From the NCBI GenBank assembly GCA_004293265.1, contig RDXZ01000011.1:1-61803 (forward strand): a stretch of DNA of 61,803 nucleotides, given 5' to 3'. Positions within the stretch are counted from its first letter, which is position 1, and every line of letters starts with the position of its first letter. Positions 25,824-35,206 of the stretch are shown here, one piece after another. The DNA comes from Bacteroidota bacterium (GTDB lineage: Bacteria > Bacteroidota > Bacteroidia > Cytophagales > Microscillaceae). A model generated the notes under the pieces. That model worked only from the letters and a program-made list of their open reading frames with translations. It searched no databases and was not told the DNA's origin. The translations under genes were made by a program, and so were the position numbers.

Positions 25824-25907
25824 GCCCCTGCTTGTGTCCCACAAGCAGTAGTCGTTGGTATAAGACTCGTTTGTTACAATATTCGCTTGTGGGACACAAG
25901 CGAGGGC
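25824..25907. repeat. Palindromic element, family C (single copy in window)
   Basis: Two hairpins, CTGCTTGTG/CACAAGCAG with loop TCC and CGCTTGTG/CACAAGCG with loop GGA. The two are reverse complements, so GCCCCTGCTTGTG... at the left can also pair with the right end ...CACAAGCGAGGGC. Same design as family A but a different sequence. Confidence 0.8.
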
Positions 25908-25954
25908 TTAAAACAGATATTTCGCCATTTTAATTAATATACGAAAATTTTACA

Positions 25955-26067
25955 GTAACTAATTATATAAATCAAATTAAGAACTTCGTGCAATCGCAGA
26001 CGCTTGCACGAGATACTATAACTGGTGCAAGCGTCCACGTTTGCACCAAAATAACCTAAATAGTTAC
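25955..26067. repeat. Palindromic repeat, family A, copy 4 (reverse orientation)
   Basis: 113 bp with inverted ends GTAACT...and CCTAAATAGTTAC. Hairpins CGTGCAATCGC.../ACGCTTGCACG and GGTGCAAGCGT/ACGTTTGCACC, in the opposite order to the other copies. It ends 42 bases before hisC. Confidence 0.87.
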
Positions 26068-26109
26068 AAAATAATTATAAATTAAATTACACTAAAATAA
26101 AAATAATCA

Positions 26110-27177
26110 ATGATTTCATCAAACACATTCCAACTTCAAAAAATAGTTCGTAAAAATATTTTAAATTTAAAACCTTATTCGTCTGCCAGAGATGAATATC
26201 AAGGTAAAAATGGTATTTTTTTAGATGCCAACGAAAATTCTTTTGGTTCTTTGATTCATAACGAACATCAATTGAACCGCTACCCTGACCCACACCAAAA
26301 ATTATTAAAAGAAAAAATTGCAGAAATTGAACAAATCAATACTGAAAATATTTTTTTGGGAAATGGAAGCGACGAAGCCATAGATTTGTTGTTTAGAGCC
26401 TTTGCAGAGCCATCTTTAGATAGTGTTTTGATTTGCCCGCCCACGTATGGTATGTACGAAGTAAGTGCAAATATCAATGCGATACAACTAATAGAAGTGC
26501 CTCTAACGACTGATTTTGAATTAGATATTGATAAAATACTACCACATTTGACCAATCAAAACTTAAAATTAGTTTTTTTATGCTCGCCTAACAATCCGAC
26601 AGGAAATATTTTGAATAAAAATCATATTGAAACAATTTTAAAAAACTTTCATGGAATTGTGGTCATTGATGAGGCTTATCAAGATTTTTCTAAAGAAATT
26701 TCTTGGACAAAAAAATTAAATGATTTTCCAAATTTAGTCGTTTTAAAAACTTTTTCAAAGGCTTGGGGAATGGCAAATTTGCGTTTGGGAATGGCTTTTG
26801 CTGACGCTGAAATTATTAATATTTATAATAAAGTAAAACCACCTTATAATATCAATGGCGAAACTCAAAGATTGATGTTAGAAGGTTTGGAAAATAAATC
26901 TCGAAAATATAGAGCAGTAGATGATATTGTTTCAGAAAAAGCAAAATTACTCAATAGGCTGACCAATTTTGCTTTTGTCAAAAAAATATATCCAAGTCAA
27001 GCCAATTTTTTGTTGGTAAAAGTTGAAAATTCAAACCAATTATATGATTATTTAGTTTCTAAACAAATTATTGTCAGAAATAGACATACTACTTTATTGT
27101 GTGAAAATTGTATTCGAATTACTATCGGAACAAATATGGAAAATATGATGTTATTGAAAGCCTTAGAAAGTTTTTAG
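26110..27177 (+). CDS. hisC: Histidinol-phosphate aminotransferase
   Basis: 355 residues, fold-type I PLP enzyme. It converts imidazole acetol phosphate to histidinol phosphate with glutamate. Signatures: FLDANENSFGS near the N terminus, NGSDEAIDLLFRAF, the CSPNNPTGN loop (158-166), IDEAYQDF with the cofactor-binding Asp and Tyr, and the PLP lysine K217 in KTFSKAWGMANLRLG. No other his gene lies nearby, unlike most Bacteroidota where hisC sits in the his operon, so an aromatic-acid aminotransferase role should be kept in mind. A family A repeat ends 42 bases upstream of the start. Confidence 0.9.
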   Translation: MISSNTFQLQKIVRKNILNLKPYSSARDEYQGKNGIFLDANENSFGSLIHNEHQLNRYPDPHQKLLKEKIAEIEQINTENIFLGNGSDEAIDLLFRAFAEPSLDSVLICPPTYGMYEVSANINAIQLIEVPLTTDFELDIDKILPHLTNQNLKLVFLCSPNNPTGNILNKNHIETILKNFHGIVVIDEAYQDFSKEISWTKKLNDFPNLVVLKTFSKAWGMANLRLGMAFADAEIINIYNKVKPPYNINGETQRLMLEGLENKSRKYRAVDDIVSEKAKLLNRLTNFAFVKKIYPSQANFLLVKVENSNQLYDYLVSKQIIVRNRHTTLLCENCIRITIGTNMENMMLLKALESF

Positions 27178-27208
27178 TTTGTTTTTTTTCAATGAATTAT
27201 AATCAATT

Positions 27209-28489
27209 ATGCGTAGTCATTCTTTGCGTTTGGTAATTTGGTTGGCAACTTTTGCACTGACCGGCATTGTTATCATTCAAATTTTGTGGTTAGATAAAGC
27301 CTTCCGTTTTAAAGAAAAACAAACGGATTCGAGTATTTTTATTGCCCTAAAAAACGTAGCAGAGAAAATTTTGATGTATAACAATAATCCTTCTACTTTG
27401 ATAAATCCTGTCAAACAAGTAGCTTCTAACTATTATACTGTGATGATAAACGATGTCATTGATGCCAAATTTTTAGAAATGTCTTTAAAAAATGAATTTG
27501 AACAGCGAGAACTTTTTTTGGACTTTGAGTACGTTATTTATGATTGTTCGGGTAATAAATTAGTATATGGCAATTATATTCGAGCAGAAAAAAATTCTTT
27601 TAAACAAAAAATAAATAATTCTACTTTGGAGGCTTTGCCTAATTTTAACCACGATAATTATTATTTTGGTATATTTTTTCCCAAAAGAAATGAATATTTA
27701 TTAGGGCAATTAGACGTTTGGATTTTTACCTCTGTGATTTTGTTAGGAATTATTATATTTTTTGCTTATGCGATTTGGGTTTTATTACAACAAAAAAGGC
27801 TCTCGGAAGTCCAACGTGATTTTATTAATAATATGACACACGAGTTCAAAACACCCATTTCAACCATTGCTATTTCTTGTGAAGTGTTGTTAAAACCTGA
27901 AATTATCAAAACTCCTGAAAGGTTATTAAATTATGCTACGATTATTCAAAACGAAAATTATCGATTAAAAAAACAAGTTGAAAATATTTTACAATTGGCT
28001 ACTTTTGAAAAAGAAGATTTAAAATTGAACAAAGAAGCCATTAATGTCAATGATTTGATTCGAAAAGTAATTAAAAATATTGATGCCAATTTAAAAAATA
28101 CAAATACACAAATCAATTTACATTTATCTGAAAAACCGATTGTGATTAATGCCGACCAGATGCACGTAACCAATTTGATATATAATTTATTGGACAATGC
28201 CATCAAATATTCTAAGGAAAATCCAATTCTTCATATTTATACAGAAAATAAAAAAAATGGTATATTGATTTCTGTTGAAGACAACGGCATTGGTATTCCT
28301 AAAAATGCTCAAAAACAAATTTTTCAAAAATTTTATCGCGTTCCAAAAGGTGATATATATGACATAAAAGGATATGGTTTGGGTTTAAGTTATGTAAAAA
28401 TTATGATTGAAGCCCACAAAGGCAGTATCAGAGTCGAGAGTGAAGAAGGAAAAGGAAGTAAATTTATCGTAGAATTACCTGTTTCTTAG
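27209..28489 (+). CDS. Sensor histidine kinase, orphan
   Basis: 426 residues. A short cytoplasmic start, one helix (8-28), a periplasmic sensor region of about 140 residues, a second helix (170-192), then the kinase core: H box FINNMTHEFKTP with H211, N box NLIYNLLDNAIKYS, G1 VEDNGIGIPKNAQKQIFQKFYRV and G2 GYGLGLSYVK. It autophosphorylates H211 and passes the phosphate to a response regulator. No regulator gene is adjacent on either side, which is unusual since most such kinases in this phylum are paired. The next gene starts 35 bases after its stop. Confidence 0.92.
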   Translation: MRSHSLRLVIWLATFALTGIVIIQILWLDKAFRFKEKQTDSSIFIALKNVAEKILMYNNNPSTLINPVKQVASNYYTVMINDVIDAKFLEMSLKNEFEQRELFLDFEYVIYDCSGNKLVYGNYIRAEKNSFKQKINNSTLEALPNFNHDNYYFGIFFPKRNEYLLGQLDVWIFTSVILLGIIIFFAYAIWVLLQQKRLSEVQRDFINNMTHEFKTPISTIAISCEVLLKPEIIKTPERLLNYATIIQNENYRLKKQVENILQLATFEKEDLKLNKEAINVNDLIRKVIKNIDANLKNTNTQINLHLSEKPIVINADQMHVTNLIYNLLDNAIKYSKENPILHIYTENKKNGILISVEDNGIGIPKNAQKQIFQKFYRVPKGDIYDIKGYGLGLSYVKIMIEAHKGSIRVESEEGKGSKFIVELPVS

Positions 28490-28524
28490 TGTTTTTGTTT
28501 TGTTTTTTATTAGATTTAAAAATT

Positions 28525-31107
28525 ATGAAAAAATATTTATTTGTATTTCTTTTGTTAGGTTTGATTCAAATTTCAAACGCACAAAATATTTCTCATTCTC
28601 GCGTAGAGGAAAAATTGCAATCATTCAAAAATAAACAAGAACTACAAAAAAATTCTTGGTTTAAAAAATATCCTATCAAAAGTATCGGTCCTTGCGTGAT
28701 GGGCGGGCGCGTGATAGATATTGAAGTCAATCCTAAAAACACAAACGAGTTTTATGTGGCGTATGCTTCGAATGGAGTATATAAAACAGAAAATAATGGA
28801 CAAAATTTTATTCCTATTTTTGATAATTTATCAAGAATAACTATTGGAGATATTGCTTTATCAAAAGCAAATCCAAATATTATTTGGGTAGGAACAGGCG
28901 AAAATAATGCAAGCCGCTCAGGTTATGCAGGAATGGGCGTATATAAATCAAACAATGCAGGAAAAACTTGGGAGTTTTGTGGCTTAGAAGATACACAACA
29001 CATTGGGCGGATTGTTACGCACCCAACCAATGAAAATATCGCTTTTGTGGCTTCTATCGGGGCTTTGTATTCTAAAAATACAGAAAGAGGAGTATATAAA
29101 ACCATCGACGGAGGTAAAAATTGGAAAAAAACTTTGTTTATTAACGATAGCACAGGCGTAATTGATATGGTTATTCACCCTAAAAATCCAAATCTTATGT
29201 GGGCGTGTGCGTGGGAAAGAAGCCGAAAAGCAAATTTTTTTAAAGAAAGTGGTGAAAATTCAGGACTTTATTTTTCTGAAAATGCAGGTGAAACTTGGAC
29301 AAAATTAGAAAAAGATTTGCCACAAGGAAAACAAGTAGGACGAATGGGCATTGCTATCAGCGAATCAAACCCCGAAATTTTATACATTGTTTTGGATAAC
29401 CAAGAAAAAATAAAAGAAACCGAAAAAAAACAAACTGATGCTAATAAAGCATTGACCGAAGCAAAAATAAAAGGTTGTGAAGTGTATATTTCTACAAATA
29501 CAGGCAAAAATTGGAAAAAAATAAATAAAAGTTCATTGGAAGGTGTGTTTTATACTTATGGATATTATTTTGGGCAAATACAAATTAATCCAAAAAATGC
29601 CAATCATATTTATATTTTTGGAGTGCCTTTTTTGAAATCGATTGATGGTGGAAAAACTTATAAATCCATTGCAAAATTTAACAAAGTTCACCCCGACCAC
29701 CACGCACTTTGGATAAATCCAAATAACGAAAATCATTTTATTTTAGGAAATGACGGCGGAATTTATACCACTTATGATGGTGGAAAAACCTATGCACACC
29801 TCAATAACACGCCTGCAGGGCAATTTTATACCATAAGCACAGACAACGAAACACCTTATAATGTTTATGGTGGTTTGCAAGACAACGGCACTTATAAAGG
29901 TTCATCAAAAACAGAACCTGATGATACAAAAGCGTGGGAATTGTTGAGTTGGGGGGACGGAATGTATGTGCAAGTTCACCCAAAAGACGCAAAAATTTAT
30001 TATTCTGGATATCAATTTGGGAATTATTCGAGGACAATCAATGGTAAAAGTAAACGTATTACTCCGAAAAAAATTCCTGATATTGAAAATCTAAGATTTA
30101 ATTGGAGAACACCGCTTTTGATGAGCAAACATAATCCTGATGTGTTGTATATGTGTAGTCAAGTAGTGTTAAAAAGTAATAATCAAGGGACAGATTGGGA
30201 AAAAATTAGTGATGATTTGACACAAAATTTACCGCAAAAAAATGTTCCTTTTTCTACTATTTCTGCCTTTTCAGAATCTCCTTTGGATAAAAATATTTTA
30301 TATGTAGGCACAGATGATGGTTGGGTTTGGGTTACAAAAAACGGAGGCAAAAATTGGACAAAAATTATAAAAAATATTCCTGAAGGACGTTGGGTAAGTA
30401 GTTTATTTGCTTCAAATATAGATAAAAATATAGTTTTTTTATCGTTGAGTGGATATAGAAATGATGATATAACGACTTATATCTACAAAAGTACAGATTT
30501 TGGTGAAACTTGGACAAGTATCAAAGGCAATATACCAAACGAAGCAGTAAATGTACTTATCCAAGATAATCAATATGAAAATATTTTGTATTGTGGCACA
30601 GATGAAGGCGCATATATAAGCATTGATTCGGGAAAAAATTGGCACGTTTTGACAGGTAATTTTCCTAATGTCGCCACGTATGATATGTGCATACAGACGC
30701 GTGAAAAAGAATTAGTATTGGCTACTCATGGCAGAAGTATTTTTGTGATGGATTTGAAACCTTTGTACGAACTAACAGAAAAAAATCTACAAAAAAATAT
30801 CATTTTATTTGATATAGATAAAATAAAATTGGATAAAGAATGGGGAAAGCAATACGATTATGATGAAAAAAATGAACCTGAAATCAAAATAAAATTTTTC
30901 ATACCTAAAAACAAAGAAAATATCAATATCGTTATCAAAGATAAAGAAAATAAAATCATTTATCAAACCAACATAAAAACACAAATTGGTTTTGATAGTT
31001 TGGTTTGGAATGGACAAATTGATGAAAAAGATAAAACTAAATACATTGAAATAGGAAAATATACGATTGAATGTGAAGGCGAAAAAATTAGTTTTGAGGT
31101 AGAATAA
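28525..31107 (+). CDS. Exported sortilin/VPS10-like BNR-repeat protein
   Basis: 860 residues from ATG 28525, which begins the signal peptide (MKKYLFVFLLLGLIQISNAQ); an upstream GTG would overlap the kinase stop. The body is a beta propeller built of BNR-type blades with the Asp-box pattern S-x-D-x-G-x-T/N-W seen repeatedly: SNNAGKTWEF, TIDGGKNWKK, SENAGETWTK, SIDGGKTYKS, TKNGGKNWTK, STDFGETWTS, SIDSGKNWHV. The C-terminal 90 residues look like a FlgD-type immunoglobulin fold (LVWNGQIDEKDK...GKYTI). Known: such proteins are abundant exported glycan or protein binders in Bacteroidota, some annotated as glycosyl hydrolases. No catalytic residues are certain. It follows the histidine kinase closely. 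Confidence 0.85.
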   Translation: MKKYLFVFLLLGLIQISNAQNISHSRVEEKLQSFKNKQELQKNSWFKKYPIKSIGPCVMGGRVIDIEVNPKNTNEFYVAYASNGVYKTENNGQNFIPIFDNLSRITIGDIALSKANPNIIWVGTGENNASRSGYAGMGVYKSNNAGKTWEFCGLEDTQHIGRIVTHPTNENIAFVASIGALYSKNTERGVYKTIDGGKNWKKTLFINDSTGVIDMVIHPKNPNLMWACAWERSRKANFFKESGENSGLYFSENAGETWTKLEKDLPQGKQVGRMGIAISESNPEILYIVLDNQEKIKETEKKQTDANKALTEAKIKGCEVYISTNTGKNWKKINKSSLEGVFYTYGYYFGQIQINPKNANHIYIFGVPFLKSIDGGKTYKSIAKFNKVHPDHHALWINPNNENHFILGNDGGIYTTYDGGKTYAHLNNTPAGQFYTISTDNETPYNVYGGLQDNGTYKGSSKTEPDDTKAWELLSWGDGMYVQVHPKDAKIYYSGYQFGNYSRTINGKSKRITPKKIPDIENLRFNWRTPLLMSKHNPDVLYMCSQVVLKSNNQGTDWEKISDDLTQNLPQKNVPFSTISAFSESPLDKNILYVGTDDGWVWVTKNGGKNWTKIIKNIPEGRWVSSLFASNIDKNIVFLSLSGYRNDDITTYIYKSTDFGETWTSIKGNIPNEAVNVLIQDNQYENILYCGTDEGAYISIDSGKNWHVLTGNFPNVATYDMCIQTREKELVLATHGRSIFVMDLKPLYELTEKNLQKNIILFDIDKIKLDKEWGKQYDYDEKNEPEIKIKFFIPKNKENINIVIKDKENKIIYQTNIKTQIGFDSLVWNGQIDEKDKTKYIEIGKYTIECEGEKISFEVE

Positions 31108-31196
31108 ATTTTATTTTATTTTATTTATTTTATATCATAAATTTTAATAAAAACTTTATTTGTTACTAAAAATAATTTTTTTATCAAAAATAATCA

Positions 31197-31204
31197 TAAC
31201 TTTG
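31197..31204 (+). promoter_or_regulatory. Possible -7 element upstream of topA
   Basis: TAACTTTG followed by C, 60 bases before the topA start. No TTG at the right distance upstream, so only half of the consensus is present. Confidence 0.35.
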
Positions 31205-31264
31205 CACCAAAATTGTCTTCAAAAATTTAGAAAAGACAATTATAAAGCAAGAATAACACTTAAT

Positions 31265-33616
31265 ATGGGAAAAAATTTGGTCATTGTGGAATCTCCCGCA
31301 AAAGCAAAAACAATAGAAGGATATTTAGGTAAAGATTTCACTGTGAAATCAAGCTACGGACATGTAAGAGATTTGCCTAAAAATAATGATGCAATTGATG
31401 TGGCAAATAATTTTACCCCACACTACGAAGTTTCGGCAGATAAAAAACAAATTGTTTCTGAACTTAAAAAACTATCCAAAGAAGCAGAAACTATCTGGCT
31501 AGCTACCGATGATGACCGCGAAGGCGAGGCTATCTCTTGGCATTTGAAAGAAAGTTTGGAACTCAAAAAAGGAAAAGATATAAAAAGAATCGTTTTTAGA
31601 GAAATTACTAAAGCGGCTATCTTAAAAGCCATCGAAAATCCAAGAGATATTGATTATGATTTGGTCAATGCACAACAAGCAAGACGTATTTTGGATAGAT
31701 TGGTTGGTTTTGAAATTTCTCCTGTGCTTTGGAAAAAAGTAAAACCCGGACTTTCCGCAGGGCGAGTGCAATCGGTTGCGGTAAGATTGATTGTAGAAAG
31801 AGAAAGAGAAATTTTGAAATTTAATTCGGTTTCTTCTTATAAAATCGTGGCTGATTTTGATTTGGAAAAAGGTAAAAAACTTAATGCAGAATTGCCTAAA
31901 AACATAGAGGACAACAAAGGCGCAGAAGTGTTTTTGCAAAAATGTATCAAAGCGGAATTTAAAATCAAAGACATTGAAACCAAACCCGCAAAACAATCGC
32001 CCTCTGCTCCTTTTACAACCTCAACTTTGCAACAAGAAGCCTCAAGAAAATTAGGATTTTCTGTATCAAAAACAATGGTGGTTGCTCAAAAACTATATGA
32101 AGCAGGAAAAATTAGTTATATGCGTACTGACTCGACTAATTTATCTGAAGACGCTATTGCGGCGGCATCTGCCCAAATTAAAAACGAATACGGCAAAGAA
32201 TACATACAAAATAGACGTTATAAAACTAAATCGGCTTCCGCACAAGAGGCACACGAAGCCATTAGACCAACCGATTTTGCGGTTTCGAAAACTACTGGCG
32301 AGAGAGATGAACAACGTTTGTATGAATTGATTTGGAAAAGAGCCATCGCTTCGCAAATGGCTGACGCACAATTAGAAAGGACAACGGCTACTATTGGTAT
32401 CAAAACTATCAATAACGATAAAATGCCTGACTTGTTGGCAAAAGGTGAAGTAATAAAATTTGAAGGCTTTTTAAAAGTTTATCTCGAATCAAACGATGAA
32501 GATGAAGATGAAGAAAATGCTAAAATGTTGCCTCCTTTGAAAATTGGGCAAGTTTTAGACTTAAATCAAATGAAAGCCACCGAAAAATTTACACGCCCAT
32601 CTGCACGCTATACCGAAGCAAGTTTGGTCAAAGAATTGGAGGAGCAAGGCATTGGCAGACCTTCTACTTATGCCCCAACGATTTCAACAATCCAACAAAG
32701 AGGGTATGTTGTGAAAGAAGACAGAGAAGGAAAACAAAGAAATTTTCAAGAATTTATCTTAAAAAATAATGAAATTTCTCAAAAAACAGGCATAGAAAAT
32801 TATGGAGCAGAAAAATCAAAACTTTTTCCGACTGATTTAGCGGGCGTAGTCAATGATTTTTTGAAAGAAAATTTTGATAATATTGTTGATTATTCTTTTA
32901 CCGCAGACGTTGAAAAAGAATTTGATGATATTGCCGAAGGTAAAAAAAATTGGGTGCAAGTGTTAAAAGTTTTTTATGATGATTTTCATTCAAAAGTAGA
33001 AAATACTTCTCAAAATACAGACAGAGCAAGCGTTAATAAATCTCGTGCATTAGGAAAACATCCTGATACAAAAGAGGATATTGTGGTCGCTTTGGGACGA
33101 TACGGAGCGTTTGTGCAAATAGGCGAAGCCTCAGAAGACAAAGCCATTAAGCCAAAAAGAGCAAGCCTCAAAAAAGGACAATCTATGGAAAGCATCACAT
33201 TGGAAGAAGCATTGGAGTTGTTTAAATTACCAAGAGAAACAGGTACTTTTGAGGGAAAAACAATGTTGGTTTCACTTGGAAAATTCGGTCCTTATATCAG
33301 ACACGAAGACAAATTTTATTCGCTCAACAAAGAAGATGACCCTTATACAATTGACGAAGCAAAATGTGTTGAAATCATCGAAACAAAAAGAAAAAATGAT
33401 GCGGAAAAACTCATAAAATCGTTTGTTGAAAATCCAAAAGTACAAATTTTGAATGGACGTTGGGGCGCTTATATCAAATTTGATACACAAAATGTTAAAA
33501 TTCCAAAGGATAAAGATCCTAAAGAATTGACTTATAAAGAATGTGTAGATTTGGCAAAAGAAAGTGAAGCAAAACCAAAACCCAAATCAACTTTTACAAC
33601 CAAAAAGAAAAAATAA
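31265..33616 (+). CDS. topA: DNA topoisomerase I (type IA)
   Basis: 783 residues from ATG 31265 (MGKNLVIVESPAKAKTIEGYLG); the frame is open upstream but the family starts here. It relaxes negative supercoils by breaking one strand through a tyrosine. TOPRIM domain: VESPAKAKTI and TDDDREGEAI (81-90). The active-site tyrosine is Y285 in ISYMRTDSTNLS. LVKELEEQGIGRPSTYAPTI belongs to the gate region. Instead of the E. coli Cys4 zinc fingers, the C terminus carries several Lys-Gly-rich repeat modules (VVALGRYGAFVQIG, LVSLGKFGPYIRHE, LNGRWGAYIKFD) and ends in a lysine tail, as is usual in Bacteroidota. Confidence 0.96.
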   Translation: MGKNLVIVESPAKAKTIEGYLGKDFTVKSSYGHVRDLPKNNDAIDVANNFTPHYEVSADKKQIVSELKKLSKEAETIWLATDDDREGEAISWHLKESLELKKGKDIKRIVFREITKAAILKAIENPRDIDYDLVNAQQARRILDRLVGFEISPVLWKKVKPGLSAGRVQSVAVRLIVEREREILKFNSVSSYKIVADFDLEKGKKLNAELPKNIEDNKGAEVFLQKCIKAEFKIKDIETKPAKQSPSAPFTTSTLQQEASRKLGFSVSKTMVVAQKLYEAGKISYMRTDSTNLSEDAIAAASAQIKNEYGKEYIQNRRYKTKSASAQEAHEAIRPTDFAVSKTTGERDEQRLYELIWKRAIASQMADAQLERTTATIGIKTINNDKMPDLLAKGEVIKFEGFLKVYLESNDEDEDEENAKMLPPLKIGQVLDLNQMKATEKFTRPSARYTEASLVKELEEQGIGRPSTYAPTISTIQQRGYVVKEDREGKQRNFQEFILKNNEISQKTGIENYGAEKSKLFPTDLAGVVNDFLKENFDNIVDYSFTADVEKEFDDIAEGKKNWVQVLKVFYDDFHSKVENTSQNTDRASVNKSRALGKHPDTKEDIVVALGRYGAFVQIGEASEDKAIKPKRASLKKGQSMESITLEEALELFKLPRETGTFEGKTMLVSLGKFGPYIRHEDKFYSLNKEDDPYTIDEAKCVEIIETKRKNDAEKLIKSFVENPKVQILNGRWGAYIKFDTQNVKIPKDKDPKELTYKECVDLAKESEAKPKPKSTFTTKKKK

Positions 33617-33652
33617 TTATTTTGCAGATTTTTTCAAAAACTGATATGTATA

Positions 33653-33680
33653 TGTGTGCAGGTGCAAATCTCTGCACACA
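33653..33680. other. Small hairpin after topA
   Basis: TGTGTGCAG pairs with CTGCACACA; an A run follows on the plus strand. It is too short on U residues to be a normal plus-strand terminator. It could stop antisense transcription or be a repeat remnant. Confidence 0.4.
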
Positions 33681-33707
33681 AAAAAATGATATTATTTTAG
33701 TCAATTT

Positions 33708-34940
33708 ATGAATATTTCTCTATTTATTGCTCAGCGTTTCTCAAAACATCAACAATTTTCTTTTTCAAAAATTGTTACAAGAATTGCTGTGGCAAGTATT
33801 GCTTTGGGTTTGGCAACTATTTTGATTTCATTTGGAATTTTAAGAGGTTTTGAGCAAAATATTAAAGATAAATTATTTGCTTTGAGTGGACATATTTTTG
33901 TTGAACATGGCAATACAAGCAACTCAAAAGAACATTCTTTTGCTCATTTGCCTTTGACCAAAGATACAAAATTATATAAAAATTTTAAAAAAACTTCTAC
34001 GCTCTCACACCTGCAATGTATTGCATACAAAGCAGGAATTCTAAAAACAAGTGCTGAAGTTTTGGGCGTAAATCTAAAAGGAATAGGCAAAGATTTTGAT
34101 AAAAATCGTTTTTTACCTTATATTATCAAAGGAAAAATGATTGATTTTGAAGTAGAAAATGAATCACCTCAAATTATTATCAGTAAAAAAATAGCCGACC
34201 AACTTGAGTTAAAAGTCAAAGATTCAGTGCAGATGTTTTTTATTCAAGATCCACCACGTTTTCGAAAATTTGCTATTGTGGGTATTTTTCAAACGGGTTT
34301 AGAAGAATTTGATGAAAAAATAATCATTGGAGATTTGAGAGTAGTACAACATTTATATCAGTGGAGTGCTGATGAGGTTGGCGGATATGAAATTTTTGTC
34401 AAAAACTATAGTTCAAAAGATAGTGTTTCTATGAAAGAAGTTTTAGAATTAGGCAATTATCAAATGCAACCTACTTCGGTGGAGGAGAGATTTAAACCTA
34501 TTTTTGAGTGGTTAGGTTTGATGGAACAAAATGTGAGTATTTTTTTGAGTTTGATTTTGATTGTGGCTGGTTTTGGTATGATTTCAATTCTATTGATTAT
34601 GATTATGGAGAGAGTTCAAACCATTGGTTTGCTCAAAGCTTTGGGGGCTACGGATAGTCAGGTACAAAAAATTTTTATTTATCAAGGTTTATATTTAGTG
34701 ATGCGCGGTATGGTTTGGGGAAATAGCATTGGTTTGGGCTTGTGTGCCTTGCAATATTTTACAAAAATAATGCCTTTGGACGCAGAAAATTATTATATGG
34801 CGGCTGTGCCAATTGCTTGGGATTGGTGGGCAATTTTTGGTGTAAATTTTTTAATTTTTGTTTTAATTGCCGTTATTTTATTGTTACCTACTTGGATAAT
34901 CACTAAAATAAGACCTATTCAGGCATTGAGATTTGATTAG
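33708..34940 (+). CDS. FtsX/LolC-E-type ABC transporter permease
   Basis: 410 residues with one N-terminal helix (about 22-48, IVTRIAVASIALGLATILISFG), a large extracytoplasmic domain (50-275) and three C-terminal helices, the standard MacB/LolC-E topology. NVSIFLSLILIVAGFGMISILLIMIMERVQTIGLLKALGA carries the conserved coupling motif seen in lipoprotein-releasing permeases. Known: LolCDE extracts lipoproteins from the inner membrane; other FtsX-like permeases act in secretion or cell division. No ATPase is adjacent, so the pairing is unknown. Starts 91 bases after topA. Confidence 0.88.
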   Translation: MNISLFIAQRFSKHQQFSFSKIVTRIAVASIALGLATILISFGILRGFEQNIKDKLFALSGHIFVEHGNTSNSKEHSFAHLPLTKDTKLYKNFKKTSTLSHLQCIAYKAGILKTSAEVLGVNLKGIGKDFDKNRFLPYIIKGKMIDFEVENESPQIIISKKIADQLELKVKDSVQMFFIQDPPRFRKFAIVGIFQTGLEEFDEKIIIGDLRVVQHLYQWSADEVGGYEIFVKNYSSKDSVSMKEVLELGNYQMQPTSVEERFKPIFEWLGLMEQNVSIFLSLILIVAGFGMISILLIMIMERVQTIGLLKALGATDSQVQKIFIYQGLYLVMRGMVWGNSIGLGLCALQYFTKIMPLDAENYYMAAVPIAWDWWAIFGVNFLIFVLIAVILLLPTWIITKIRPIQALRFD

Positions 34941-34992
34941 TACTATTTTTTTTGATTACTATTTTTGAGTGCAAAGCTATGAAATATAAAAC

Positions 34993-35030
34993 AACTATTT
35001 TGGTGCAAGAATGGACGCTTGCACGAAGTT
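34993..35030. repeat. Family A repeat, deleted form, copy 5
   Basis: Only one hairpin remains: TTTTGGTGCAAGAATGGACG joined directly to CTTGCACGAAGTT. The left half comes from hairpin 1 and the right half from hairpin 2, as expected from recombination between the two hairpins of a full element. Confidence 0.7.
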
Positions 35031-35206
35031 CAGAATGATTTTTAATTTTTAATCATTCATCAAAATAAATTAAAAATAAAATAAATAGGTTAATTTACAA
35101 AAAAATAAAAAGCAAAAACATTTTTTTTTATTACAAAAAAAAGATTTATCTTTGCAACATAAAACGAACTTCATTTTTATTTGATACAATTTTACTTTTA
35201 TCACAA

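Larger units (their letters stand above)
25673..26109. other. 437-base gap holding a terminator and two palindromic elements
   Basis: In order: the terminator at 25732-25775, the family C double hairpin at 25824-25907 and a reversed family A element at 25955-26067. No open frame of interest. The remaining bases are AT-rich spacer. Confidence 0.75.
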
